This document shows, one piece after another, positions 35,990 to 45,783 of a stretch of DNA of 64,000 nucleotides (the first letter of the stretch is position 1; each line of letters begins with the position of its first letter). Source of the DNA: Lewinellaceae bacterium. Its GTDB lineage: Bacteria; Bacteroidota; Bacteroidia; Chitinophagales; Saprospiraceae. The DNA is taken from contig JACJYK010000001.1 of the NCBI GenBank assembly GCA_020636135.1, forward strand, positions 978,501-1,042,500, written 5' to 3'. A program made the position numbers and the translations under genes. Below the pieces are notes generated by a model. It had not been told where the DNA came from. It made no database searches and was given only the letters and a program-made list of their open reading frames with translations.

Positions 35990-38389
35990 ATGTTCTGGCA
36001 AAACCTCAAAATCGCTTACCGCCATTTCGCAAAAAATAAATTATACACGGCCATTAAGCTGACTGGTCTCACCATAAGCCTGACAGCGTGTGTCCTGATC
36101 GGGCTCTATCTGAATTATGAGTTGTCGTACGATGGAATGCATGAACATGCTGATCAGATCGTCAAAATGAATATGGAATATCATTTTGGTGGCGAGACAG
36201 CGCAGGCAAATGTGACCGGTACCCGCGCAGGTGTGGCATTTGAGCAGGACTTCCCGGAAGTGGAGTCTTTCGTCCGGGTTATTGATTACCCTCAGGTGGT
36301 GAAATACGGGGACAAACTTTTTGAAGAGCCCCGGTTCTATTTCGCCGATTCCACATTTTATAAATTCTTCAGTTTTCCATTGGTGGAGGGCAACCCGGAT
36401 AAAGTCCTCAGTGGCCCGAATCAGATGGTCCTTTCTGAGCGGATGGTTGCCAAATATTTTCCGTTCGATAATCCCATCGGGAAATCGATGAACATAGGAG
36501 GTACACGGGATGCTACCATCACTGGTATCATGAAAGACCCTCCGTCGAATACCCACATTAAACCGGACTTTGTTTGTTCATTTATGTCTTTGCCACAGGC
36601 TAAACCGGAAAATGAGACCTGGTGGAATGCCAATTATACCACTTACCTGTTGCTTAACCCGCATGCCCGCTGGCAGGACCTGGAGAAACGGATTCCCGAA
36701 TACATGCAGTCAAAAACCTCGGAAACCGGTATGGAGGATGGCAATTACGTCACATTCCACCTGGTACCCATGAAAGACCTGCATTTAAGGTCTACCGTGG
36801 CGGGCAATTTTGAACCCAACGGTGACATTCGTTATCTCTATGTATTGGGGACAGTGGCACTGTTGCTTCTGCTGATTGGTTGCAGCATTTATGTGAATCT
36901 GACGACTGCCGCCAGTACGGAAAGAGCCCGGGAAGTAGGTGTGCAGAAAGTCCTGGGTGCCGGACAGACATCCCTGAGCTGGCAGCACCTCAGCGAATCC
37001 GGATTCCTAACGTTCGGTGCACTGGTTCTGAGTATCTTCCTCGCCTACCTGATCCTGCCGGTATTCAACCGGCTGTTTGACCGCCCGTTGACCATGGAGC
37101 CGATGGCACAGCCTGTAGCATGGGTGGGTCTGATAGGCCTGGGTACAGCCATTACGCTGGTGGCCGGCTTCTACCCGGCCTGGGTGATCTCCCGCTTCCG
37201 GCCGATCAAAGTTCTGAAAGGACAATTCAAGATGAGTGCCTCCGGTTTGTGGTTGCGCAAATCGTTGCTGGTATTCCAGTTTGCCATATCTATCCTGCTG
37301 ATCATCAGCACACTGCTCCTTCGTGGACAGATGCAATACATCCAGAACAAAAAACTGGGCTATGAAAAAGATCAGGTGGTTGTGATTCCGTCAGACCGCC
37401 AGATCAACAAAGCCTTCGATGCACTCAAATCCAGCTGGAAGCAAAATGCCGGTATACTTTCGGTCACCAGGAGTTACGATCCTCCGGTGGATATCCGGGG
37501 CGGTTATGATATTGGTAAAAATCCGGATGGCAGCGATGTGGTTCCGGTGACCGCTATGCCAGCGGACCAGGATTTTCTGCAAACGATGGAAATTCCCCTG
37601 GTTGCCGGGTTGGATCTTACACCTAATGAGTCGGATCTGGAAAGCCGTATGGAGGCAGATTCAACCTTACAGGGGGTGGTGCTGATCAATGAGGCAATGG
37701 CCGGTTATTTCGGCTGGTCGGCGGAAGACGCAGTAGGTAAAACCGTACGTTTCAAAGGACGCATGTGCAATGTAAAAGGGGTCTTCAGGGATTTTAATTT
37801 TAAATCATTGCATGAGCCCATCCAGCCATTGGTGATGTTTCCAAGTACCTCAGGCCGATTCATTCTGGTCAAGCTGGGTACCCAGGACATCCAGCATACA
37901 CTTGGTGCTATGGGGGATGTGTGGCGGCAGCACGTGTCGCATCGTCCCTTCAGTTATGAATTTCTGGATGACACCTACCGGAACATGTACGAATCTGAAA
38001 TGCAAACTTCACGGGTGGTGTCGGCATTCACCTGGATTGCCATATTCCTTTCCTGCCTCGGTTTGTTCGGTATGGCTTCCTATACATTTGTGCAACGTAC
38101 CAAGGAGATCAGCATTCGCAAGGTGTTGGGGGCATCTACCTGGGGAATACTAAGACTGCTTTCCCGTGACTTTCTGGTCATGGTTGGGATCTCCCTGCTG
38201 GTGGCATCTCCCATTGCCTACTTCCTGATGAGAAAATGGCTCAATGACTTTGCTTATCGCATCAACATTTCATGGTGGGTGTTTATTCTGGCGGGACTGG
38301 TCGCGGTAATACTCACCCTGCTTACAATCAGTATTCAAGGATTCAAAACGGCCCGGACAAGCCCGGCCGGCAAATTGAGAAGTGAATGA
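35990..38389 (+). CDS. ABC permease 5 (duplicated MacB/FtsX type)
   Basis: 799 residues. First core near residue 283 (I-G-C-S-I-Y-V-N-L-T-T-A), with an altered cytoplasmic coupling segment R-E-V-G-V-Q-K-V-L-G: Gln replaces the Arg seen in the other complete members (Lys in permease 14). Helix 5 is near 423 and the second core near 686 (S-C-L-G-L-F-G-M, K-E-I-S-I-R-K-V-L-G). It ends S-P-A-G-K-L-R-S-E. The start at 35990 follows permease 4 by 11 bp, so translation is probably coupled. A 78-bp gap without recognisable elements precedes permease 6. Confidence 0.92.
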   Translation: MFWQNLKIAYRHFAKNKLYTAIKLTGLTISLTACVLIGLYLNYELSYDGMHEHADQIVKMNMEYHFGGETAQANVTGTRAGVAFEQDFPEVESFVRVIDYPQVVKYGDKLFEEPRFYFADSTFYKFFSFPLVEGNPDKVLSGPNQMVLSERMVAKYFPFDNPIGKSMNIGGTRDATITGIMKDPPSNTHIKPDFVCSFMSLPQAKPENETWWNANYTTYLLLNPHARWQDLEKRIPEYMQSKTSETGMEDGNYVTFHLVPMKDLHLRSTVAGNFEPNGDIRYLYVLGTVALLLLLIGCSIYVNLTTAASTERAREVGVQKVLGAGQTSLSWQHLSESGFLTFGALVLSIFLAYLILPVFNRLFDRPLTMEPMAQPVAWVGLIGLGTAITLVAGFYPAWVISRFRPIKVLKGQFKMSASGLWLRKSLLVFQFAISILLIISTLLLRGQMQYIQNKKLGYEKDQVVVIPSDRQINKAFDALKSSWKQNAGILSVTRSYDPPVDIRGGYDIGKNPDGSDVVPVTAMPADQDFLQTMEIPLVAGLDLTPNESDLESRMEADSTLQGVVLINEAMAGYFGWSAEDAVGKTVRFKGRMCNVKGVFRDFNFKSLHEPIQPLVMFPSTSGRFILVKLGTQDIQHTLGAMGDVWRQHVSHRPFSYEFLDDTYRNMYESEMQTSRVVSAFTWIAIFLSCLGLFGMASYTFVQRTKEISIRKVLGASTWGILRLLSRDFLVMVGISLLVASPIAYFLMRKWLNDFAYRINISWWVFILAGLVAVILTLLTISIQGFKTARTSPAGKLRSE

Positions 38390-38467
38390 AAAGGAATTGA
38401 TCAAAGCGGTGTTGGTCTGATAACCTCAGTATGATTTTGAAATTGACAGATCTAAAAATGTATATAA

Positions 38468-40894
38468 ATGATTAAAAATTATATCCTGATCGCCATAAGA
38501 AACATGCGTAAACATCCTACGTATGCACTGATCAATACCTTTGGCCTGGCCGCCGGGATCGCTTCGGTATTACTTATCTACCGTATTGTCAGTTATGAAC
38601 TGAGTTTTAACAAGTCCTTTCCCAACTACGATAACCTGGTGCGCATCGTAAAGGAACATCAGACATTGGATGGCTCCATCGAACACAATGTCTGTGTGCC
38701 TGCGCCAGCCATGGATGCCATCGAGTCCACGGTGCCTCAATTTGCCGGTGTCAGCCGCGTCAAGGAAGTTTGGCCAAGCATAAAGATGGAGGAGCCTGAT
38801 GGCGGGGAGATCAAGAAATTTAATGTACCGCGCGGTCAGACAGCCTTTTTTGTTGAACCGGATTTTTTTACCATGTTTTCGATACAATGGCTTACCCAGC
38901 CGGACGTAGCTTCCTTTCAACGGCCCGGATCCATCGTCCTCACCGAATCCTTCGCACGCCGGTTTAATGTGGATCCTTCATTGATGGTCGGTAAGGTCTT
39001 GATGATGGATAATGTAGCGGAAGTAACAGTAACCGGGATCATCAAAGACATGCCTTCGAACTGTGATTTCAACTTGCCTTTCCTGGTAAGCTGGGAGACC
39101 ATGCTTGCCCATAAGGAAGCATTTTTCTTCGATGAGCGCTGGGGCAGTTGCGCATCCAACAATCAGATGTATGCCCTGATGAAAGACCCCGGCGAAGTGA
39201 ATCAGGTCAACACCATTCTTGCCGATATCGGCAAGGAAGAATACAAGAACCGCAATGGCAAGCAATCCCAGCATCATCTGCTTCAACCGCTGAGTGACCT
39301 CCATTTTGATGAACGCTATAATAATTCCGGAACCCATGTTATGCTGAAAAGCCGGCTGCGGATTTTAGGAGCTATCGGCCTGCTTATTCTGATCATGGCC
39401 TGCTTTAATTTTATCAACCTGTCCACGGCCAGAGCAACCTTGCGGGCCGGAGAAGTGGGTGTACGCAAAACACTTGGTAGTGACCGTCGCCAGCTGATCG
39501 GACAATTCATGGGAGAAACGGCACTGGTTGTTTCTGCCGGTGCAGTCCTGGGAGCAATCCTCGCACACTTTCTGGCTCCATTGCTGAGCTATGTGTCGGA
39601 TGTGCCCAGCGATTTTCCTTTTTTCTCCAATCCACAGATCTTTGTTTTTCTGGCTCTTTTAGTTCTGGTCGTTACTTTGCTGGCCGGATTTTATCCTTCC
39701 ATCGTACTGGCATCCTTCTCACCGGCACTGGCGCTGTACGGACGCCGTAATAATCAGGCCAATACCGGTATTACCCTGAGGAAGGCTTTGGTTATTTTGC
39801 AATTTGTGATCGCACAGGGTTTGGTCATCGGTGCGGTGATCACGTTGCTTCAGCTGGACTTTATCCACAACCGTGATTTGGGCTTTAAGCAGGACCTGAT
39901 CTATACGTTCCCGATTGGGATTGATAGTTCCTCGCTGTCCCGCCAATCTGCATTGCGGTCAACGTTGCTGGCCCAGCCCGATATCGCTGCGGTAACCTAC
40001 AGCAGTGATCTTCCATTTTCCGGAAATACCTGGTCCAGTAATTTTAAGTACGGCAGTCGGCCTGAGGATGAGACGTACCCGGTGACCATGATATTTGGCG
40101 ATGTAGATTATCCAGAAGTATTCGGGTTGGAGCTGGTGGCCGGACGTTGGGTCATGCCTTCGGATACCATTCGCCAGGTCGTAATTAATGAGACACTGGT
40201 ACATAAATTGGGCATTCAAAATCCGGAAGAAGTCATAGGGCAGAGTCTTGTATTGGGCAGGAAAAGGACGGAGATCACCGGTGTCGTCAAAGACTTTAAT
40301 ACACACAGCCTTTACAATGAAATGCTGCCTTTGGCGATCTCAACATTCAAAGATTATTACTGGAGTGTTGGCGTAAAGATTAAGCCGGGAGATGTCAATG
40401 GTACGATCCGGGGTATAACGCAAGCCTTCGATCAGGTCTATCCGGAACAAGTGTTTGAAGGCCGTTTTTTTGATGACAGCATCCAGGAGTTTTATGAAAA
40501 TGATCAGCGCCTGTCCCGAACGTGTAAAGCATTCGGGCTCCTGGCCATCCTGTTGGCTTGTCTTGGACTCTTCGGCCTTATCACGCACATTGTACAGGAG
40601 CGGATTGGCGAAATCGGAGTACGTAAGGTTCTGGGTGCATCCATTCAGAGTATCGTGGGATTGTTATCACTCGACTTTATCAAACTGGTCCTGATCGCAC
40701 TGGTCATAGCAAGTCCGCTTGCCTGGTATCTGATGCATCGCTGGCTGCAGAACTTCGTCTATCACATCGACATCAAATGGTGGGTATTTGGAGTGACCGG
40801 CCTGGTGGCTGTTCTGATTGCCTTTGTGACCATTGGGTTTCAGGCCATCCGGGCTGCTCTGGCCAATCCGGTGGATAGCCTGCGATCGGAATAA
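38468..40894 (+). CDS. ABC permease 6 (duplicated MacB/FtsX type)
   Basis: 808 residues. First core near residue 298 (M-A-C-F-N-F-I-N-L-S-T-A-R, G-E-V-G-V-R-K-T-L-G-S), helix 5 near 439, second core near 694 (A-C-L-G-L-F-G-L, G-E-I-G-V-R-K-V-L-G). It ends N-P-V-D-S-L-R-S-E. The loop D-L-H-F-D-E-R-Y-N and the R-K-T-L-G-S motif pair it with permease 3 although permeases 4 and 5 lie between. The N-terminal helix (about 20-45) has the family's G-L-A-A-G-I-A-S pattern. Confidence 0.92.
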   Translation: MIKNYILIAIRNMRKHPTYALINTFGLAAGIASVLLIYRIVSYELSFNKSFPNYDNLVRIVKEHQTLDGSIEHNVCVPAPAMDAIESTVPQFAGVSRVKEVWPSIKMEEPDGGEIKKFNVPRGQTAFFVEPDFFTMFSIQWLTQPDVASFQRPGSIVLTESFARRFNVDPSLMVGKVLMMDNVAEVTVTGIIKDMPSNCDFNLPFLVSWETMLAHKEAFFFDERWGSCASNNQMYALMKDPGEVNQVNTILADIGKEEYKNRNGKQSQHHLLQPLSDLHFDERYNNSGTHVMLKSRLRILGAIGLLILIMACFNFINLSTARATLRAGEVGVRKTLGSDRRQLIGQFMGETALVVSAGAVLGAILAHFLAPLLSYVSDVPSDFPFFSNPQIFVFLALLVLVVTLLAGFYPSIVLASFSPALALYGRRNNQANTGITLRKALVILQFVIAQGLVIGAVITLLQLDFIHNRDLGFKQDLIYTFPIGIDSSSLSRQSALRSTLLAQPDIAAVTYSSDLPFSGNTWSSNFKYGSRPEDETYPVTMIFGDVDYPEVFGLELVAGRWVMPSDTIRQVVINETLVHKLGIQNPEEVIGQSLVLGRKRTEITGVVKDFNTHSLYNEMLPLAISTFKDYYWSVGVKIKPGDVNGTIRGITQAFDQVYPEQVFEGRFFDDSIQEFYENDQRLSRTCKAFGLLAILLACLGLFGLITHIVQERIGEIGVRKVLGASIQSIVGLLSLDFIKLVLIALVIASPLAWYLMHRWLQNFVYHIDIKWWVFGVTGLVAVLIAFVTIGFQAIRAALANPVDSLRSE

Positions 40895-40925
40895 AAGGAT
40901 TTATAAAAAACAATCGACAAGGTAT

Positions 40926-43340
40926 ATGATCTGGAAATACATCAAAATAGCCACCCGGAACTTAAGACGCAATCGCATCGTCGGGTTTATCAATATCGGT
41001 GGTTACGTACTAAGTGCTACCAGCTTTTTATTGATTGTTTTGTATGTATTGAATCAAACAGACTACGATAAGCATCATCAATATGGAAAAGACCTGTACC
41101 GCGTTGAGACCAAACTGATCAATACGGGTACTCCCTGGATCACCGCGACCGTGTCTCCGCCTATTATTCCAGCCCTGGAAGTTGATTTCCCTGAAGTATT
41201 GAATGCTACGCGGGTTGTCGATCCGCCAGAAACATCCCAGCATATTCTGAAGCATGACAATGTGTCTTTTTTTGAAACCAAGGGCTATTATGTAGACAGT
41301 ACTTTTTTCTCCATGTTCAGTTATGACTGGGTGGAAGGAAATCCGGAAAAGGCACTGATGGAACCCTATACGGTCGTCCTCACCCTTCCAGTGAAGGAGA
41401 AACTTTTTGGGAAAGATCCAGCCATAAATCAAACCATCCGGATTATCAACCGATTTGGAGACCATCCGTTCAAGGTGACCGGTGTAGTTGATCCAAAGAC
41501 CTATAAATCCCACATCCGGGCTCATTTCTACATGTCGATGAACAGCGGCGGAATCGGGGAATACGTGCGCCAAAACGACCAGTGGGCCGGTGGAAATTTC
41601 ATATTTGGTTATGTGCAGCTGACACAACATGCTGATCCTAAAGCGCTGGAAACCAAGCTCCCGGCGTTTTTACAAAAGCATGGCGGGGATCAATTGCGTG
41701 AAACAGGTATTGAAAAAACACTGACTTTGCAAGCTGTCCGGGACATCCATCTTTACAGCACCCGGGCGAATCAACTGGATACAGGTGGCAACTTGAAATT
41801 GCTGAGCATCCTTTCGTTGATTGCATTTATCATCATACTGATTGCAAGCATTAATTACATGAACCTGGTGACGGCCCGGTCAGTGGCCAGAAGTCAGGAA
41901 GTTTCCGTACGTAAGCTTCTGGGTGCGGAGAAACGAAATATCACAGGCCAGTACCTTGTAGAATCGTTTCTCACCGTTGGGATTTCACTCATAGTTGCCG
42001 TATTACTCGCATTCCTGCTCTTGCCCGAGCTAGGAGAATTTACCGGCGAAAACCTGGACGTGAGCGGTAGCAAAGTCGCTTTTGTTGGAGTGGGATTGAT
42101 TGGGTTTTATATCCTGATTGGCCTGCTTTCAGGAAGTTATCCGGCGTTGATGATGGCACGTGTTTCTCCCGCTCAGGGAGTAAAAGGGCTGGTCCGTAAG
42201 GGGGTGATGAGCGATCACCTCCGCAAAGGCCTCGTGGTGGCGCAGTTTGCCATTTCACTGATGTTGATAATTGGTTCGGTCATTATGTCCCGTCAGATCC
42301 AATTTCTCAAAACCAAGGATCTGGGCTTTAACCGTGACAACCGCATCGTAATCCCATTTCAGACCAGTGAGGCCCGTGAGCAAATGGCCATTATCAAATC
42401 AGAGGTACAGCGTTTGTCCGCGGTTAAGGGCTTATCCGGCATGCGGGTATTGCCGGGACAATTTGTGGCGCAGGACTTTAATCTGACGGCTGCCTCCACG
42501 CAAATCGAAAATAACCTGAAATTGATCCAGGTCGATGAAAACTATTTTTCTGTGCTGGACATTCCCATTGTATCCGGGCGAAATTTCACTCAGGGAGATA
42601 CTTCTCATCAGGTATTGATCAATGAAAAGTCCCTCAAGGCATTTAACCTGAATCCTGCTGACGCCATAGGCCAACATCTTATATCTGAATATCAGGGCGA
42701 GCGGACGGAATATCAGATCATAGGCGTAGTAAGAGATTTCAACCAGAATTCACTGAAAGAGGCTATCCATCCACTCCTTTTCCAGTATCAGCCTACAGAC
42801 CGGAATCTTTACCTGATGCTGGCACTGAATGCCGGTGTACAGGGGCATTTGATTTCCGACCTATCACAGATATGGAACGGGGTGATCCATGATACTCCCT
42901 TCGAATGGCATTTTTTGGATGAACTGGTGGAAGCCCAGTATCAACAGGATACCAAAATTTCGACGATCATCGGCGGGTTCACGCTGCTTGCCATACTGAT
43001 CGCTTGTCTGGGATTATTTGGACTGGCTCTTTTTATGGTTGAGCAAAAATCCAAAGAAATAGGGATCCGTAAAGTGCTGGGCGCGTCGGCAACCCAGATC
43101 GTAGTCCGGATCGCATTGCAGTTTATTGTCCTGGTAGGCCTCGCCCTGATCATTGCAACCCCGGTAATCTATTGGCTGATGGATCGGTGGTTGCATAATT
43201 ATGAATACCAGATTGCCATACGGCCCTGGATGTTCCTGGCGGGCGGATTGGCTGCAATAATCATTGCATTTATCACGGTGAGTGTGCAGAGTATTTCCGC
43301 TGCATTGGCCAATCCGATAAAATCACTCCGGGAAGACTAA
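40926..43340 (+). CDS. ABC permease 7 (duplicated MacB/FtsX type)
   Basis: 804 residues from the ATG at 40926, chosen because M-I-W-K-Y-I-K-I-A-T-R-N-L matches the family N-terminus. The frame back to 40833 would overlap permease 6 by about 60 bp. First core near residue 293 (I-A-S-I-N-Y-M-N-L, Q-E-V-S-V-R-K-L-L-G-A), helix 5 near 434, second core near 690 (A-C-L-G-L-F-G-L, K-E-I-G-I-R-K-V-L-G). It ends N-P-I-K-S-L-R-E-D. Its first helix (G-G-Y-V-L-S-A-T-S) departs from the G-L-A-x-G pattern of the others. Confidence 0.92.
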   Translation: MIWKYIKIATRNLRRNRIVGFINIGGYVLSATSFLLIVLYVLNQTDYDKHHQYGKDLYRVETKLINTGTPWITATVSPPIIPALEVDFPEVLNATRVVDPPETSQHILKHDNVSFFETKGYYVDSTFFSMFSYDWVEGNPEKALMEPYTVVLTLPVKEKLFGKDPAINQTIRIINRFGDHPFKVTGVVDPKTYKSHIRAHFYMSMNSGGIGEYVRQNDQWAGGNFIFGYVQLTQHADPKALETKLPAFLQKHGGDQLRETGIEKTLTLQAVRDIHLYSTRANQLDTGGNLKLLSILSLIAFIIILIASINYMNLVTARSVARSQEVSVRKLLGAEKRNITGQYLVESFLTVGISLIVAVLLAFLLLPELGEFTGENLDVSGSKVAFVGVGLIGFYILIGLLSGSYPALMMARVSPAQGVKGLVRKGVMSDHLRKGLVVAQFAISLMLIIGSVIMSRQIQFLKTKDLGFNRDNRIVIPFQTSEAREQMAIIKSEVQRLSAVKGLSGMRVLPGQFVAQDFNLTAASTQIENNLKLIQVDENYFSVLDIPIVSGRNFTQGDTSHQVLINEKSLKAFNLNPADAIGQHLISEYQGERTEYQIIGVVRDFNQNSLKEAIHPLLFQYQPTDRNLYLMLALNAGVQGHLISDLSQIWNGVIHDTPFEWHFLDELVEAQYQQDTKISTIIGGFTLLAILIACLGLFGLALFMVEQKSKEIGIRKVLGASATQIVVRIALQFIVLVGLALIIATPVIYWLMDRWLHNYEYQIAIRPWMFLAGGLAAIIIAFITVSVQSISAALANPIKSLRED

Positions 43341-43371
43341 ATATTTTTCAATAAAATGAAATGAGATACCA

Positions 43372-45756
43372 ATGTTCCTGATTTATCTGAAATCCGCCTG
43401 GCGCAGTTTATTAAAAAATAAACGGCTGACAATAATTCATATCACCGGACTTTCCATTGGAATGGCGGTGGCCTTGCTGATTGCCATGTGGGTCTACGAT
43501 GAATACACCTTTAACCGTCAATTTCCCAATCACAACCGGATCGCGCAGGTCTATCAAAACGTAACCAATAACGGAGAAATACAGACCTGGACTAACGTGC
43601 CCTATCCACTTGCTGAAGAATTGCGGAGCAATTACGGATCGGATTTTTCACATGTGGTCATGAGCACCCAGCCGGATGACCATATGGTAACGATTGGTGC
43701 AGAAACGATGAGTGTTTCCGGATGTTTTATGGAGCAGGAAGGTCCGGAGCTGTTCTCACTGGATATGATCCGGGGAAGCCATCAAGGGTTAACAGATCCT
43801 ACATCGGTCCTGCTTTCGGAGTCGACAGCCGCTACTTTTTTTGACGGTAAAGACCCCATGGGACAGGTCGTTCGCATTGATGAATTACCGGAGGTGAAAG
43901 TGACCGGTATTTACCGGGACTTTCCGGAGAACAGCAGTTTCCGTGGGCTGGATTTTATTATCCCCTGGCAGTTTTTCTATTCCAATCTCGATTGGGTTCG
44001 GAGTAACACCGACCCCTGGCGCCCCAATTTTGTGAATCTTTTCGTTGAAATAAACGGCCAGGCAAGTTTTGCAGAGATATCGGCGCAGATAAAAGATGCC
44101 AAGCTAAAAAAGATCAGTCCTCAGCTGGCACAAAAGAAACCGGAGCTCTTCCTTCAACCCATGGATCGCTGGCACCTTTACAGTGAGTTTAACGACGGAA
44201 TCAATACCGGAGGAGCCATTCAGTATGTGATCCTTTTTGCCGTTATCGGTATTTGTGTGTTGTTACTGGCGTGTATCAATTTTATGAATCTGAGTACGGC
44301 GCGCAGTGAATCCCGGGCAAAGGAAGTCGGTGTGCGTAAAACAATTGGATCAAAACACGGGCAACTTATTTTACAGTTTTTTGCCGAATCGTTTTTTACG
44401 GTCTTAATCGCCTTTTTCGTCACGCTGGTCCTGGCCCAGGTGGCCTTGCCTTTTTTCAATCGCGTGGCACAGAAGGACTTACACATCCCGTGGGGAAACC
44501 CATTGTTCTGGCTGGCAAGCACAGCGTTCCTGGCGCTGACCGGACTAATCGCCGGAAGTTACCCATCCTTTTATCTTGCCGCCATCAATCCCCTTAAAGC
44601 CATTAAAGGGACTTTCAAGGCTGGTCGCATGGCAGCTGTACCCCGGCAGGTGCTGGTGGTTTTGCAGTTTGCCGTTTCGATCAGCTTTATCATAGGTACT
44701 ATTGTGGTTTACCGGCAGATCCAGCACGCCAAATCGCGCCCCGTGGGTTATGACCGCGATGGGCTGATCATGGCGCCGGTAAATAATTCGGCAATTCACG
44801 ATCACCTTCCGGCTATACGCGATGCCCTGGTTAAGAGCGGGGCGGTCAAAGAAATGGCGGAGTCCGGCAGCCCCGCCACCGGAGTCTGGAGCAGTACCAG
44901 TGGTTTCAGCTGGCCGGGTAAGGATCCCAATTTGTCCATTGACTTTGGAAATGTCAACGTCTCCCACGATTACGGTAAAACCATTAAATGGAATATACTC
45001 CTGGGCAGGGATTTCTCCCGGGATTACACCACGGATTCCAGCGCAATTATTTTAAACCAGGCTGCGGTTGAATTCATGGGCCTGGACGACCCGGTAGGCA
45101 AACCAGTCACCTGGTGGGATAATAAGATGCAGATTATTGGTGTGATTGAAAACACCATCACCGGTTCACCTTATGAAGAAGTCCGACCGGTGATCTATTC
45201 CCTGACCAGTTATCCCGGCAATTACGCCCTCATCCGGCTTGGTGACGGGATAGGTGTTCGTGATGCCCTGGCTCAGGTTGAAAAGGTGTTCAAATCCTTT
45301 AATCCGGAACAACCATTTGATTACCAGTTTGTGAATGAAGCTTACGCTTACAAATTCGGACAGGAGGAAAGGGTGGGGACGCTGGCCGGATTTTTTGCAG
45401 CACTGGCCATACTGATATCCTGCCTAGGGCTTTTTGGCCTTTCTGCTTTTGTGGCGGAGCAACGCACAAAAGAAATTGGGATCCGCCGGGTGCTGGGTGC
45501 AAGCGTGATCGGGGTATGGAATATGTTGTCCTGGAATCTGGTCAAACTGGTTATGATTTCTGTGCTGATTGCGATACCGGTATCGTACCTGGTTATGGGT
45601 GGCTGGCTGAACCATTACACCTACCGGGCTAGTTTGTCGTGGTGGATTTTTGCTATCGCAGCAATTGGGGCCATGATACTTACGGTAGCGGTGGTAAGCT
45701 ATCAGACAGTGGCTGCCGCCCGTGCCAGTCCGGTTAAAGCACTAAAAGATGAATGA
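43372..45756 (+). CDS. ABC permease 8 (duplicated MacB/FtsX type, short subgroup)
   Basis: 794 residues. First core near residue 284 (L-A-C-I-N-F-M-N-L-S-T-A-R, K-E-V-G-V-R-K-T-I-G), helix 5 near 426, second core near 681 (S-C-L-G-L-F-G-L, K-E-I-G-I-R-R-V-L-G). It ends S-P-V-K-A-L-K-D-E. R-W-H-L-Y-S-E-F-N-D-G before helix 2 and W-P-G-K-D-P-N in the second periplasmic domain group it with permeases 2, 14 and 15. Gaps are 31 bp upstream and 27 bp downstream. Confidence 0.92.
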   Translation: MFLIYLKSAWRSLLKNKRLTIIHITGLSIGMAVALLIAMWVYDEYTFNRQFPNHNRIAQVYQNVTNNGEIQTWTNVPYPLAEELRSNYGSDFSHVVMSTQPDDHMVTIGAETMSVSGCFMEQEGPELFSLDMIRGSHQGLTDPTSVLLSESTAATFFDGKDPMGQVVRIDELPEVKVTGIYRDFPENSSFRGLDFIIPWQFFYSNLDWVRSNTDPWRPNFVNLFVEINGQASFAEISAQIKDAKLKKISPQLAQKKPELFLQPMDRWHLYSEFNDGINTGGAIQYVILFAVIGICVLLLACINFMNLSTARSESRAKEVGVRKTIGSKHGQLILQFFAESFFTVLIAFFVTLVLAQVALPFFNRVAQKDLHIPWGNPLFWLASTAFLALTGLIAGSYPSFYLAAINPLKAIKGTFKAGRMAAVPRQVLVVLQFAVSISFIIGTIVVYRQIQHAKSRPVGYDRDGLIMAPVNNSAIHDHLPAIRDALVKSGAVKEMAESGSPATGVWSSTSGFSWPGKDPNLSIDFGNVNVSHDYGKTIKWNILLGRDFSRDYTTDSSAIILNQAAVEFMGLDDPVGKPVTWWDNKMQIIGVIENTITGSPYEEVRPVIYSLTSYPGNYALIRLGDGIGVRDALAQVEKVFKSFNPEQPFDYQFVNEAYAYKFGQEERVGTLAGFFAALAILISCLGLFGLSAFVAEQRTKEIGIRRVLGASVIGVWNMLSWNLVKLVMISVLIAIPVSYLVMGGWLNHYTYRASLSWWIFAIAAIGAMILTVAVVSYQTVAAARASPVKALKDE

Positions 45757-45783
45757 ACATTTTCAATCAGATAATCAATTCTT

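Noticed and set aside
40833..40925. Upstream extension of permease 7 to 40833
   Set aside because: It overlaps the permease 6 coding sequence in another frame and lacks the family's N-terminal pattern; the ATG at 40926 restores it.
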